Assembly: GCA_016868255.1 (NCBI GenBank)
Contig: VGHN01000006.1
Location: 36,753-100,752 of the forward strand
Reading direction: 5' to 3'
DNA length: 64,000 nucleotides
From: Betaproteobacteria bacterium
GTDB lineage: Bacteria; Pseudomonadota; Gammaproteobacteria; Burkholderiales; Burkholderiaceae_A
Positions 25,871 through 34,317 of the stretch are shown here, one piece after another; the first letter of the stretch is position 1; each line of letters begins with the position of its first letter. The position numbers and the translations under genes are program-made. The notes below the pieces were generated by a model. The model was not told the DNA's origin. It made no database searches and saw only the letters and a program-made list of their open reading frames with translations.

Positions 25871-26500
25871 TTAACCGATGCGCGAGGCCTTGAGTAGCCG
25901 CATCAGATCGGACTTCATTTTCGCAGGATCTGGCCCTAGGGGGAAACGCATCATTAGATTGCCCAGGGGGTCCACGAGCCAAATATGGGCTGCTGGCGAG
26001 GGGCCTTGAGAGGGCCAGTTCTTGGTCGTTTCATTGGGTGCGCTCATGACCCAGGTGCCCTCGTAATTTTTCATCCAGTCGGAATCCAGGGTGGGGTTGC
26101 TTGGATCGGTGACAATCCAGAGCCGCTCCACTCGGTCGCGTTCACGGCCGGTCGCAATTCGGATCTGCCGCATGGCCCAGAGCTGGTCCTTGCACAACTG
26201 ATCGCATTGGGCCGGGCCCACACGAACCAGAAGCCATCGGCCTCGCATATCGCTCATTCGAGACAGAGCCTGCCTGGGGTCGTCGCTTGGCAATGCCTTG
26301 AGGAAATCGACAAAGCCCGACTCGGTTTTGGGGCGATGCCTTGCAGCAAGGGGTATTTCACTCAGGCCCACCTGCGGTTCGAGCAGGTCTCCATAGTTGA
26401 CGCGGCCCTCGGGGCGAACACCGTAATAGAGAAGGTAAGAGGCCACCACAGGCGCAATGCAAACAGCAACGATTAGCCAGAAGGTTCTATTGGTTTTCAT
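25871..26500 (-). CDS. SCO-like membrane-anchored thioredoxin-fold protein
   Basis: 209 residues with one N-terminal membrane anchor ([21 protein letters not shown]) and a periplasmic thioredoxin-like domain. A CxxxC pair (CDQLC) follows [11 protein letters not shown], the position where SCO1/SenC proteins have the copper-binding CxxxC. A histidine in [12 protein letters not shown] resembles the late SCO segment. It is probably a copper or thiol chaperone for the CuA or CuB site. Homologues at this position in Burkholderiales are described as oxidase-associated membrane proteins, so a classical SCO may still exist elsewhere. Overlaps the surf1 stop by ATGA. Confidence 0.75.
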   Translation of the reverse strand: MKTNRTFWLIVAVCIAPVVASYLLYYGVRPEGRVNYGDLLEPQVGLSEIPLAARHRPKTESGFVDFLKALPSDDPRQALSRMSDMRGRWLLVRVGPAQCDQLCKDQLWAMRQIRIATGRERDRVERLWIVTDPSNPTLDSDWMKNYEGTWVMSAPNETTKNWPSQGPSPAAHIWLVDPLGNLMMRFPLGPDPAKMKSDLMRLLKASRIG

Positions 26501-27312
26501 TGAGTTGAGTCCTGGGAGCCTGAGGAACGAAAGGGGCGAGAGGGTCTAAAACGCCAAGCAAACCAAGCCGCCGCCAACGACATCAGCCACCACTGGGCGG
26601 CGTAGCCCAAATGCTTGGAGACATCCTCGTTTTTGAATGCGGGCACCGCTCGAATCAGCCCATCTTCTGCTTGAGAAGTCTGCCAGAAGACCAGGGGCCA
26701 AATCCGAGTGGCCGATGCGGTTTTCTCCGCCAGGGCCCGGGCTGTCGGCCAGTCCAGGTTCTGCCAGAGCGCACCGTCTCTGAGGCTCTCTGGGTCCGCA
26801 CTCAACTCCATGCGCGTCATCCAGTCGGTCAATGCAACTGCCTGCAACTCAACCTTGGTTGAGCCATTGATCGGCAGGGCAAGTCGCCCGTCGCGAAACT
26901 CTGAATAGGATGGGTCGGATCGGCCCGGGGCCTTGGCGTACCAGCCCCGATTGATCCAGGCCAGGCTGCCGTCCTCGAGTTGGAGGAGGCTCACGACGTG
27001 GACACCCGCACGCCCCGACTCGGCCCGATTGTCAAGGTAGACCGTGGCTCGATCGAGCCAGCGACCTTGCATGCGGGTGGACTGCCGATTCCATTCCTGG
27101 GCCTGGACGGGTGGCTGCTCAGATGCCTCTTCCCAGACTGGAAGAGGCAGCACTGCTTGCGCCCGGGTCTCGCCCAGGCTGCGCTGCGCCTCCTTCTCGG
27201 CGGCACGATTCCACTGCCAGATGCCCAGCCCAAGGGTGAGAACAACAATCGATGCGAAAAATGCGCTGGCCCAGGCTGAGCGGGAGTGGGATTCAGTCTG
27301 CATGGTTACCAT
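26497..27312 (-). CDS. SURF1 family cytochrome oxidase biogenesis protein
   Basis: Assists heme A insertion into cytochrome oxidase subunit I. Two membrane segments flank a periplasmic domain: an N-terminal one (ASAFFASIVVLTLGLGIWQW) and a C-terminal one (WWLMSLAAAWFAWRF). SURF1 blocks visible are GIWQWNRAAEKEAQ, VYLDNRAESGRAGVHVVSLL and the HLGYAAQWW motif before the last helix. ATG 27312 is used; an ATG at 27303 and a TTG at 27327 are alternatives, none with a clear ribosome site. Divergent from the DUF2909 gene. Confidence 0.9.
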   Translation of the reverse strand: MVTMQTESHSRSAWASAFFASIVVLTLGLGIWQWNRAAEKEAQRSLGETRAQAVLPLPVWEEASEQPPVQAQEWNRQSTRMQGRWLDRATVYLDNRAESGRAGVHVVSLLQLEDGSLAWINRGWYAKAPGRSDPSYSEFRDGRLALPINGSTKVELQAVALTDWMTRMELSADPESLRDGALWQNLDWPTARALAEKTASATRIWPLVFWQTSQAEDGLIRAVPAFKNEDVSKHLGYAAQWWLMSLAAAWFAWRFRPSRPFRSSGSQDSTQ

Positions 27313-27348
27313 TGCAAAGGAAGGCAAAGAGGGCGCAATCTGCTGATC

Positions 27349-27552
27349 ATGAAAATTTTTATTGCACTGGCTTTTCTGGGCATTGTGGGCAGTCTGGGCT
27401 CGGCCCTTTTCTACCTTATGCGCGACAAGGGAAAGAGCAACAAGACCGTTCGTGCACTCGCGCTAAGGGTTGGCCTCTCCATCTTTTTATTCCTCTCTCT
27501 GCTGGTCGCCCACCAGATCGGGTGGATCGAGACCTCCGGCGTTCGCTACTAA
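27349..27552 (+). CDS. DUF2909-type twin-transmembrane protein
   Basis: 67-residue protein with two membrane helices (IALAFLGIVGSLGSALFYLM and ALRVGLSIFLFLSLLVAHQI) joined by a short basic loop RDKGKSNKT. This is the pattern of small DUF2909 proteins found beside cytochrome oxidase genes in Burkholderiales. A role in oxidase assembly is inferred from location only. It is encoded opposite to the rest of the cluster, between surf1 and ctaE. The frame is open upstream to 27286, but the family begins at this ATG. Confidence 0.85.
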   Translation: MKIFIALAFLGIVGSLGSALFYLMRDKGKSNKTVRALALRVGLSIFLFLSLLVAHQIGWIETSGVRY

Positions 27553-27559
27553 GAAAAAC

Positions 27560-27581
27560 AAGGCCACCCGAGGGTGGCCTT
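27560..27581 (-). terminator. Rho-independent terminator of ctaE (possibly bidirectional)
   Basis: A nine-base perfect stem AAGGCCACC/GGTGGCCTT closes on a CGAG tetraloop between the convergent DUF2909 and ctaE genes. On the minus strand it is followed by TGTTTTTC, a proper U-run, so it should stop ctaE transcripts. On the plus strand the tail is GCCGTTT, weaker but possibly usable. Confidence 0.8.
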
Positions 27582-27612
27582 GCCGTTTGAATATTGATGA
27601 ACTCGGGCGGGC

Positions 27613-28479
27613 TTAGAGCCAGTAGACCACGATGTAGAGGCCCAGCCAGACCACGTCCACAAAGTGCCAGTACCAGGCAGCCCCCTCGAAGGCGAAGTGA
27701 CTCTCGGGCTTGAAATGGCCCTTGAGCACGCGGAACCAGACGACCGCCAGCATGATTGCACCCACCGTTACATGAAAGCCGTGGAAACCGGTGAGCATGA
27801 AGAAGGTGGAGCCAAAGATGCCCGACGTCAGTTTGAGGTTCAGGTCTTGGTAGGCATGCATGTACTCGTAGGCCTGGAATCCCAGGAAGACCACGCCCAG
27901 AACAATGGTCAGGCCAAGCCAAGTCAGGACCTTTTCGCGGTGGTTCTCCCTGAGGGCATGGTGGGCAATGGTGAGGGTCACGCCGGAGGCCAGAAGCAGC
28001 GCCGTGTTGATGGTGGGGATCCAGAATGGCCCCATGGTCTGAAACGGCTCGATGAGATTGGCGGGGCCAAGATTGGGCCACTGGGCTGAGAAGTCGGGCC
28101 AGAGAATGGCCTTGTGGTCGAGGTCGCCCAGCCACGGCATGGAGATCACGCGTGCATAAAAGAGCGCGCCAAAGAAACCGGCAAAAAACATCACTTCGCT
28201 GAAGATGAACCAGCCCATGCTCCATCGGAAACTTGCGTCCACTCGGTGGTTGTATTGGCCAGTCTCCGACTCGTGAATAACATTCGCGAACCAACCAAAA
28301 AACATATAGGTGAGAATCGCCGCCCCCACCAATAGGCTCGGTGTGCCGTAGGAGGCTTCATTGACCAGGCCAGACATGCCGACCATGAAAAACAACATGG
28401 CCACCGAACCCACCAAGGGCCACTTACTGGGCGCTGGAACAAAGTAGTACGGGACGGCCCCGTGGCTTGCTGCACTCAT
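27613..28479 (-). CDS. ctaE: Cytochrome c oxidase subunit III
   Basis: Integral membrane subunit of the aa3 oxidase. The 288-residue protein has seven helices. Characteristic parts are YYFVPAPSKWPLVGS at the N-terminus, FRWSMGWFIFSEVMFFAGFF, the conserved glutamate helix, and the C-terminal AWYWHFVDVVWLGLYIVVYW. It is last in the ctaC-ctaD-small-ctaG-DUF2970-ctaE run, with a 126-nt repeat-rich gap upstream and a terminator downstream. Confidence 0.97.
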   Translation of the reverse strand: MSAASHGAVPYYFVPAPSKWPLVGSVAMLFFMVGMSGLVNEASYGTPSLLVGAAILTYMFFGWFANVIHESETGQYNHRVDASFRWSMGWFIFSEVMFFAGFFGALFYARVISMPWLGDLDHKAILWPDFSAQWPNLGPANLIEPFQTMGPFWIPTINTALLLASGVTLTIAHHALRENHREKVLTWLGLTIVLGVVFLGFQAYEYMHAYQDLNLKLTSGIFGSTFFMLTGFHGFHVTVGAIMLAVVWFRVLKGHFKPESHFAFEGAAWYWHFVDVVWLGLYIVVYWL

Positions 28480-28539
28480 CTTGTCACTCCCTTTTCAACT
28501 GTTCTGTTCTTTCGAACAACCGACTCTTCTAAAAAATTC

Positions 28540-28569
28540 CGATTAACACCTGCCCGATTAACACCTGCC
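28540..28569. repeat. Two perfect tandem copies of a 15-bp unit
   Basis: CGATTAACACCTGCC is repeated twice head to tail (28540-28554 and 28555-28569) in the DUF2970-ctaE gap. On the ctaE strand it reads GGCAGGTGTTAATCG twice, about 60-90 bases before the ctaE start. Confidence 0.9.
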
Positions 28570-28570
28570 C

Positions 28571-28601
28571 TTAGACCCTTAGACCCCTAGGCCCTTGGCC
28601 C
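28571..28601. repeat. Degenerate 8-bp tandem repeat
   Basis: TTAGACCC, TTAGACCC, CTAGGCCC and TTGGCCC follow one another directly beside the 15-bp repeat in the same intergenic region, ending just before the DUF2970 stop codon. It probably arose by slippage; no protein or RNA function is evident. Confidence 0.8.
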
Positions 28602-28605
28602 TTAC

Positions 28606-28833
28606 TTAACTTGTAATCACCGTCACCAGAGTCACCAGGCCAACCACGAAGAATACGCCCGCTGCCACTCCCACCACGACCACGTGAACTGGGTTGAGTT
28701 GTGCCATGTCCTGGTCGTGGGCCCGGCCCTTTCGGACACCAAAGAAAGACCAGAGGACGGCACCAAGAGTCTGCCGAAGACTGCCACGCCGCTGACTCGC
28801 TTCTCGCAACTCGTCAATGGAAGCCATGGCCAT
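28606..28833 (-). CDS. DUF2970 small membrane protein
   Basis: 75 residues: a basic cytoplasmic N-terminal part (SIDELREASQRRGSLRQT, then AVLWSFFGVRKGR) and one C-terminal membrane helix (VHVVVVGVAAGVFFVVGLVT). This is the DUF2970 pattern seen between ctaG and ctaE in Burkholderiales oxidase operons. ATG 28833 is four bases after the ctaG stop. A second ATG at 28827 is equally plausible. An assembly or stability role for the oxidase is inferred from position. Confidence 0.85.
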   Translation of the reverse strand: MAMASIDELREASQRRGSLRQTLGAVLWSFFGVRKGRAHDQDMAQLNPVHVVVVGVAAGVFFVVGLVTLVTVITS

Positions 28834-28837
28834 TGGC

Positions 28838-29449
28838 CTATCGAAGCACCGTAGCGGTGGGTTGGTTGGGGAGGGAGGCGCCATCGGGGGCCTGGGCTCG
28901 GGCGGTGGGCAGACCCACTTCGAAGAAGGTGTAGCTGAGCGTAATGTTTCGGATGCCGTCGGGAAGCTGCGGATCAATCACAAAGACCACGGGGAACTCA
29001 CGTGTCTCGCCAGCCTTAAGGGACTGCTGCTCAAAACAAAAGCACTCAAGCTTCTTGAAGTGCGGGGCCGACTGCTTGGGCGCATAACTGGGAATGGCTT
29101 GACCGGCCAAGTCCCTGGACTCATTGTTTTTAATTTCGTAGATGACCGTGACCAACTCACCCGGATGGACTTCGGTGACATTGAGGCGGGGCTTGAAAGT
29201 CCACGGCCCGTGCGAGTTGGCGTCGAACTCCACCGAGACCAGACGGCTCTTGTCCACCTGGGTATTCTGAGCAAAACGTCTTGCCTCTTCGTAGTTGAGC
29301 TTTTCTTTGGAGGTCAGGACATTGATGCCGGTGAGCTCGCAGATCTTCTCGTAGAAGGGCACCAAGGCGTAACCAAAGCCGAACATGAGGATGGTCACCA
29401 TGAGCAGCTTGCCCATCATCTTCTGATTGTCGCGGGTTGGCTCGGACAT
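28838..29449 (-). CDS. ctaG: Cytochrome c oxidase assembly protein CtaG (Cox11)
   Basis: Delivers copper to the CuB site of subunit I. The 203-residue protein has one N-terminal membrane anchor (GKLLMVTILMFGFGYALVPF) and a periplasmic immunoglobulin-like domain. The Cox11 copper motif CFCF is present in KLECFCFEQQSLKAGE, and another conserved cysteine is in YEKICELTGINV. It follows the small assembly gene in the oxidase operon. Confidence 0.95.
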   Translation of the reverse strand: MSEPTRDNQKMMGKLLMVTILMFGFGYALVPFYEKICELTGINVLTSKEKLNYEEARRFAQNTQVDKSRLVSVEFDANSHGPWTFKPRLNVTEVHPGELVTVIYEIKNNESRDLAGQAIPSYAPKQSAPHFKKLECFCFEQQSLKAGETREFPVVFVIDPQLPDGIRNITLSYTFFEVGLPTARAQAPDGASLPNQPTATVLR

Positions 29450-29461
29450 GGCGCGCGAGGG

Positions 29462-29581
29462 CTATGGGCTGGGGAAGTAGATGAACTTCAACACAATTCC
29501 CACAAAAAACGCGGCCGCCACGGACGCGAGCGTCAGGGCGATCCGCAGATTTTGGGGCTTGCGTTGGTCTTCCAAGAGCAC
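29462..29581 (-). CDS. Small cytochrome oxidase assembly protein (39 residues)
   Basis: A short reading frame from GTG 29581 (or TTG 29575) to TAG encodes an N-terminal polar stretch (LEDQRKPQNLR) and a single membrane helix ending in LKFIYFPSP. It lies four bases after the ctaD stop and 12 bases before the ctaG start. A single-helix protein of about 35-40 residues in this slot is known in Burkholderiales oxidase operons as a small assembly protein. It is easily missed because of its size and non-ATG start. Function is inferred from conserved position. Confidence 0.75.
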   Translation of the reverse strand: MLLEDQRKPQNLRIALTLASVAAAFFVGIVLKFIYFPSP

Positions 29582-29584
29582 GGC

Positions 29585-31174
29585 TTACTTGACCACCGGG
29601 GGTGTCTCGAAGGTGTGGAATGGCGCGGGCGAGGGAACACTCCACTCCAGTCCGCCCGGTGCACCCCATGGGTTGTCAGCGGCCTTGGGGCCGCCGTTGA
29701 TGCACTTGATCACCACGTAGAGCAGCAGAAGCTGGGTGAGACCAAAACCAAATGCGCCCACTGAGGCCACCGCGTTGAAGTCTGCGAACTGCATGGGGTA
29801 GTCGGCATAGCGACGGGGCATACCAGCCAGGCCCAAGAAGTGCATGGGGAAGAAGGTGATGTTGAAGAAAATCATCGAGAGCCAGAAGTGGGCTTTGCCC
29901 AGGGTCTCGTCGTACATGTGGCCTGTCCACTTGGGCAGCCAGTAGTAGACACCCGCAAACAGCGCAAAGAGCGAGCCGGCCACCAAGACATAGTGGAAGT
30001 GCGCAACCACGTAGTAGGTGTCATGCAATTGAATATCGATGGGTGCGACCGAGAGAATGATTCCTGTCAGGCCACCGATAGTGAAGACCACGATAAAGCC
30101 AATCGCGAAGAGCATGGGGGTCTCAAAGGTCATCGAGCCGCGCCACATTGTTGCGAGCCAGTTGAATATCTTCACGCCCGTAGGCACCGCAATGAGCATG
30201 GTGGCGTACATGAAGAAGAGTTGGCCGGTGAGCGGCATGCCCGTGGTGAACATGTGGTGGGCCCAGACCACGAAGGAGAGGATGGCAATTGAGGCCGTGG
30301 CATAGACCATGGAGCTATAGCCGAAGAGGGTCTTGCGCGAGAAGGTCGGGATGATCTCGGAGACGATTCCAAAGGCCGGGAGGATCATGATGTAGACCTC
30401 GGGGTGGCCAAAGAACCAGAAGATGTGTTGGTACATCACCGGATCGCCACCGGCAGCCGCATTAAAGAAGTTGGTGCCGAAATGACGATCGGTGAGGGTC
30501 ATGGTGATGGCACCGGCCAGCACGGGCATCACGGCAATCAGCAGGTAAGCGGTGATCAGCCAAGTCCATGCGAACATCGGCATCTTCATGAGCGTCATGC
30601 CGGGGGCGCGCATGTTCAGGATGGTGGTGATGATGTTGATCGATCCCATGATCGATGAGGCGCCCAAGAGGTGCAGCGCGAAGATGGCCATGTCCATGCC
30701 CACACCCATTTGCGAGGTCAGCGGGGCATAGAGGGTCCAGCCAGCGGCGGTGGCACCACCAGGAACGAAGAAGGAGGCCACCAGGAGTATGGCTGCCGGA
30801 ATCATCAGCCAGAAACTGAAGTTGTTCATGCGGGCGAAGGCCATGTCGGCCGCGCCAATCTGCAAGGGAACCATCCAGTTCGCAAAGCCAACGAAGGCCG
30901 GCATGATTGCGCCAAAGACCATGATGAGGCCATGCATGGTGGTGAGCTGATTGAAGACCTCGGGGTTGATCATCTGCAGGCCGGGTTGAAACAACTCGGC
31001 TCGGATTCCCAGGGCCAGCACACCACCGACCAAGAACATCGTGAAGCTAAACCAGAGGTAGAGCGTGCCGATGTCTTTGTGGTTGGTGGCAAACAGCCAG
31101 CGCTTCAAGCCATGGGGATGGTCATGTGCGTGGTCATCGGCGGAATGGCCATGGGGGTCAAGAACGGCACTCAT
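29585..31174 (-). CDS. ctaD: Cytochrome c oxidase subunit I
   Basis: Catalytic subunit holding heme a and the heme a3-CuB centre. The 529-residue protein has twelve helices. The CuB histidine and cross-linked tyrosine lie in [17 protein letters not shown], the two further CuB histidines in [10 protein letters not shown], and the heme histidines in [18 protein letters not shown]. It is an aa3-type (A-family) oxidase subunit. It is followed by a tiny assembly gene and ctaG, and preceded by ctaC 45 bases away. Confidence 0.98.
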   Translation of the reverse strand: MSAVLDPHGHSADDHAHDHPHGLKRWLFATNHKDIGTLYLWFSFTMFLVGGVLALGIRAELFQPGLQMINPEVFNQLTTMHGLIMVFGAIMPAFVGFANWMVPLQIGAADMAFARMNNFSFWLMIPAAILLVASFFVPGGATAAGWTLYAPLTSQMGVGMDMAIFALHLLGASSIMGSINIITTILNMRAPGMTLMKMPMFAWTWLITAYLLIAVMPVLAGAITMTLTDRHFGTNFFNAAAGGDPVMYQHIFWFFGHPEVYIMILPAFGIVSEIIPTFSRKTLFGYSSMVYATASIAILSFVVWAHHMFTTGMPLTGQLFFMYATMLIAVPTGVKIFNWLATMWRGSMTFETPMLFAIGFIVVFTIGGLTGIILSVAPIDIQLHDTYYVVAHFHYVLVAGSLFALFAGVYYWLPKWTGHMYDETLGKAHFWLSMIFFNITFFPMHFLGLAGMPRRYADYPMQFADFNAVASVGAFGFGLTQLLLLYVVIKCINGGPKAADNPWGAPGGLEWSVPSPAPFHTFETPPVVK

Positions 31175-31219
31175 TCAAATCTCCTGTTGAGTTCAGCTGA
31201 CTAACAAAACTTAACTGCC

Positions 31220-32065
31220 TTACTGCCGAGCCGGGGCAGAGCCGCTGGCCATGGCGACAGCGGCGGGCTGGCCCTGGGCTGCCTTCTTCTGCTGCTCGGC
31301 CACCCAGACGGTGTACTCCTCGGGGGTGACTACCCTCACAACAATCGGCATGAAGGCATGGTCCTTGCCGCAGAGTTCCGCGCAATGTCCGTTGTAGGTT
31401 CCAACGCGCTCGGCCTTAAACCATGTGTCGCGAACGAATCCGGGGATGGCATCTTGCTTCACACCAAAAGCCGGAACCATCCAGGCATGAATGACGTCGT
31501 TGGCTGTGGTGACCACACGAATCTTCTTGCCCACAGGAACGACCAGTGGGTTGTCGACCTCCGAGAGGTAATTGAGCGTCTTGGGCTGCTGATTGACCCG
31601 CTGCTCATAGGGTGTGGTGAGGGTCGAGTAGAAGGCGATTCCGGTTCCCTCGCCCTTTAGGTAGTCGTAGCCCCACTTCCACTGGTGACCCGTGGCTTTG
31701 ATGGTGATGTCGGCATTGGTGGTGTCTTTCTGGGCCATCAAAGTGGGAGTCGCATAAATGCCAATGCCCACGACGATGAGGAATGGAATCACTGTCCAGG
31801 CAATTTCAATCGAGGTGCTTTCGTGGAAATCAACGGCCTGATGGCCTTTTGATTTTCGGTGGGCGTAGATGGAATAAAACATCACACCAAAGACGGCAAC
31901 GAAAATCACCAGGCAGATGATCATCAAAACGGTGTGCATTGTGTAGAGGCTCTCGGCCATTCCAGAGGCGGGAACGCGCAGGTTGTATTTGGTGGTCATG
32001 TCGTTGGCGAACGCCGCAATCGGCATGGCCAAAGCGAGCAGGCTGCTTGCAATCAGTTTTTTCAT
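31220..32065 (-). CDS. ctaC: Cytochrome c oxidase subunit II
   Basis: Carries the CuA centre that takes electrons from cytochrome c. The 281-residue protein has a signal-like N-terminus (KKLIASSLLALAMPIAAFA), two membrane helices and a cupredoxin domain. CuA ligands are seen in VIHAWMVPAFGV and GHCAELCGKDHAFM (C-x3-C, H, M). There is no fused cytochrome c domain; the tail is alanine/glutamine-rich. First gene of the oxidase operon, after DUF2244. Confidence 0.97.
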   Translation of the reverse strand: MKKLIASSLLALAMPIAAFANDMTTKYNLRVPASGMAESLYTMHTVLMIICLVIFVAVFGVMFYSIYAHRKSKGHQAVDFHESTSIEIAWTVIPFLIVVGIGIYATPTLMAQKDTTNADITIKATGHQWKWGYDYLKGEGTGIAFYSTLTTPYEQRVNQQPKTLNYLSEVDNPLVVPVGKKIRVVTTANDVIHAWMVPAFGVKQDAIPGFVRDTWFKAERVGTYNGHCAELCGKDHAFMPIVVRVVTPEEYTVWVAEQQKKAAQGQPAAVAMASGSAPARQ

Positions 32066-32108
32066 CCGCGTCTTGTCCCAATCATCCGTTTATCCAATGT
32101 CAACCCAC

Positions 32109-32648
32109 TCAATCGACGCTCGTTTGCAACGCTCGCCGGAATGCTTCTGCGAAACCGCGGCGCTCGTCTTGGTCAACGAAGCGACCGAGACTCACGGAGG
32201 ACCTGCCCGAGCGCAGCGTAATGAGATCGGCGGTGTCTGCACCTTCGATCCGCAACCACTCGCGCGGCAGAACCACTTGCTGGAGGCGCCGGCCTTGCGA
32301 GAGTTCAACGAGAACCTCGCTGGCTGTCAGGATGACACGCTCGCAATCGCAGGCGTGCCTTGCGTAAACCAGGAAAGCCACTCCCAACGCCAGACACTCT
32401 GCCACTGCAAACGGGGTCACCATCCAGGCCCCTTGACTGGCCCAATACGTCGCCATTCCAAGAGACAGAAACGCCAGTGAACCAAAAATTGCAAGCAGTT
32501 CTCGAGGGCTCAGGCTGCAGTTGCGGCGAAGAACCCATTCCCAAGCCGATCGAGACCTTTCCTTGGAGCCGGACGCATGGTCTGGCCCTGACGATTCAGA
32601 AAAGTTGGCGACCTCTTCGGTCGTTAGCTCTCGACTGATGACTGGCAT
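32109..32648 (-). CDS. DUF2244 membrane protein
   Basis: 179 residues from ATG 32648, which has GGGGAG just upstream. Two adjacent hydrophobic segments (LLAIFGSLAFLSLGMATYWA and VTPFAVAECLALGVAFLVYA) are followed by a soluble part with LVELSQGRRLQQVVLPREWLRIE. This matches the DUF2244 family often placed next to cytochrome oxidase operons in proteobacteria. Function unknown. It lies 43 bases upstream of ctaC on the same strand, so ctaC may be co-transcribed. Confidence 0.8.
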   Translation of the reverse strand: MPVISRELTTEEVANFSESSGPDHASGSKERSRSAWEWVLRRNCSLSPRELLAIFGSLAFLSLGMATYWASQGAWMVTPFAVAECLALGVAFLVYARHACDCERVILTASEVLVELSQGRRLQQVVLPREWLRIEGADTADLITLRSGRSSVSLGRFVDQDERRGFAEAFRRALQTSVD

Positions 32649-32730
32649 GGTTCTCCCCGTTCTGACCAACAGTCAGATTCCCCCGGGTGACCGATTATAT
32701 GCCGATTGACAGATACGGTGGAATAGCCCT

Positions 32731-33438
32731 TCAAGCAAAGCGATTGGGGGTTTTGGGCCGAAAACTAACGGGCGCCACGGCTGGTCGTGACCCAGGCGCC
32801 TTCGATTTCAGGGGCCTCCATGCATGGCCGTATACGAGTTCCACTGCCAGTGGGATCCGGCCATCGGGCCGCCGAAGGCGCTCAAGGGCAGCAAGCCATT
32901 CATGGCGCCCAAGCCAAGAGGCCCAGGGTCGCTCGCCAAAGGCGCCCAGCGCCAGGCAATCCGCCATGCTCTGACGCAGGTCCATCAGGGCCGTGGCCGG
33001 CTTGCTGTATGTCCACTCAAAGACCTCGGACTCCAGAACGGGGTCGGCCAGGCCCTGGGACACCAAGAGATCTCCCAGGTCGTGCATGTCCATCAGCCGG
33101 CTCCATGCGGAGGTGTACGAGCCCGGCAGCAGGGCGCGCAAGGGGAGCAGGCTCGAAGGGCCAATCGAGGCAACGAAGAGAACCCCTCCAGGACGAAGCG
33201 CGGCGCTCGCCCGAGAGACTCGCTCCTTAAGGGACTCCAATGGGTAGAGCGCGCCCACCATATCGATTCGATCCAGGCTATCGGAGGGCAAGTCGTTGCC
33301 CGACTCGGTTCCCGCGAGGTGAATCAAGAGGCCCGGCTGGGGCATTTGTCTGAGGCACTGGGCTCGCTCTGAAATGCCTTGGCAGAGGGCTTGCATCAAG
33401 ACCGAGGGTTCGGTCGACTGGCGGGGGGTGCTGGCCAT
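32731..33438 (-). CDS. BioC-like methyltransferase remnant (SAM-binding part missing)
   Basis: 235 residues. The middle and C-terminal parts match BioC-type class I methyltransferases: LRPGGVLFVASIGPSSL (motif III/post-III), MDMHDLGDLLVSQGLADPV, and a late YSKPATALMDLRQSM. The expected glycine-rich SAM loop is absent. After a short helix the chain passes through GLLIHLAGTESGNDL straight to the strand before LRPGG. Family members are usually some 50-60 residues longer here, suggesting an internal deletion. It is probably not an active methyltransferase, yet the frame is intact. Divergent from comF, as the complete homologue is in related genomes. Confidence 0.7.
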   Translation of the reverse strand: MASTPRQSTEPSVLMQALCQGISERAQCLRQMPQPGLLIHLAGTESGNDLPSDSLDRIDMVGALYPLESLKERVSRASAALRPGGVLFVASIGPSSLLPLRALLPGSYTSAWSRLMDMHDLGDLLVSQGLADPVLESEVFEWTYSKPATALMDLRQSMADCLALGAFGERPWASWLGRHEWLAALERLRRPDGRIPLAVELVYGHAWRPLKSKAPGSRPAVAPVSFRPKTPNRFA

Positions 33439-33477
33439 GGCGCTTCAGTATAGTCAGACGGACTTGCGCATTGCCTC

Positions 33478-34317
33478 TTGAATCGAGTGGCTCCCATCCA
33501 CCCAATCGCCAGCCCGTACAGACCGCCCTCTGAGACCAGAGCCGTGAATCCAGAGGCCCATGGCCCGGGGGTTCGTCGAGCCCCCGAGAGACGCATCTTG
33601 GAGGGCTGGCAGAGCCTTCCCCTTCCCGATGGCCGGCCGCTTCTCGTCTGGGCGGCAGGACCCTTTCAGAACGAACTCGCCAGCGCGATTCGGCGAGCAA
33701 AGTATGGTCAGCACTGGCTCTCGGCATGTTCCCTGAAGCGTCGAATGCATCTGACCCACGCAAGCGGCGTCTGGTCGGCCACGCCCCTTCTCATTCCAAT
33801 TCCCCCCGACCCCGCCAGACTCCCGGCCCGGGGCTTTCACCTGCCGGCCCTGATGGCAGAGGCCCTGGCGCAGCGTTGGAAATGCCCCCTCGACAAGCGG
33901 CTGCTGCGAAAGACCTGCTCGAGCCCAGTTCAGGCGGGCTTGGCTCGCTATGAACGGCTGGCCCATCTCGAAGGGAAACTGGCGGTCAATCGATGCTTGG
34001 AGGGTCGGGCGGTGGTGCTGGTGGACGATGTCATGACCACCGGGGCCACACTGGCGGCTGCCACCGCCGTCTTGGAATCCGCCGGTGCGCGGGTGCTTGC
34101 CGCGGTGGTGCTGGCCCGAGTCGTCTCCCCCCAAGAACAAGGCTCAGTAAGATCGACCCATGTCATCGATCGACGGCGCATCAAACCCCGGGCCAAACCT
34201 GAACATTGTCTTGGTGGAGCCCCAGATTCCGCCGAACACGGGCAACATCATTCGACTCTGCGTGAACACGGGATGCCACTTGCATCTGGTGGGCCCCATG
34301 GGATTTCCTCTCGATGA
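33478..34317 (+). CDS. comF: ComF-like phosphoribosyltransferase with atypical ends
   Basis: Phosphoribosyltransferase-fold protein of the ComF/GntX family, linked in other bacteria to DNA uptake. Recognisable are [15 protein letters not shown], the [21 protein letters not shown] segment and the PRPP loop [16 protein letters not shown]. The N-terminal zinc-finger cysteines of ComF are absent; the first 50 residues are proline/arginine-rich, and the only long start is TTG 33478. The C-terminus continues about 55 residues beyond the usual end, out of frame through the first 158 bases of trmL, so the true 3' end is doubtful. A lost stop codon is possible. Confidence 0.75.
   Translation: MNRVAPIHPIASPYRPPSETRAVNPEAHGPGVRRAPERRILEGWQSLPLPDGRPLLVWAAGPFQNELASAIRRAKYGQHWLSACSLKRRMHLTHASGVWSATPLLIPIPPDPARLPARGFHLPALMAEALAQRWKCPLDKRLLRKTCSSPVQAGLARYERLAHLEGKLAVNRCLEGRAVVLVDDVMTTGATLAAATAVLESAGARVLAAVVLARVVSPQEQGSVRSTHVIDRRRIKPRAKPEHCLGGAPDSAEHGQHHSTLREHGMPLASGGPHGISSR

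Noticed and set aside
32098..32103. Perfect TTGACA on the minus strand upstream of ctaC
   Set aside because: No -10 hexamer at 15-19 bases downstream; probably chance.
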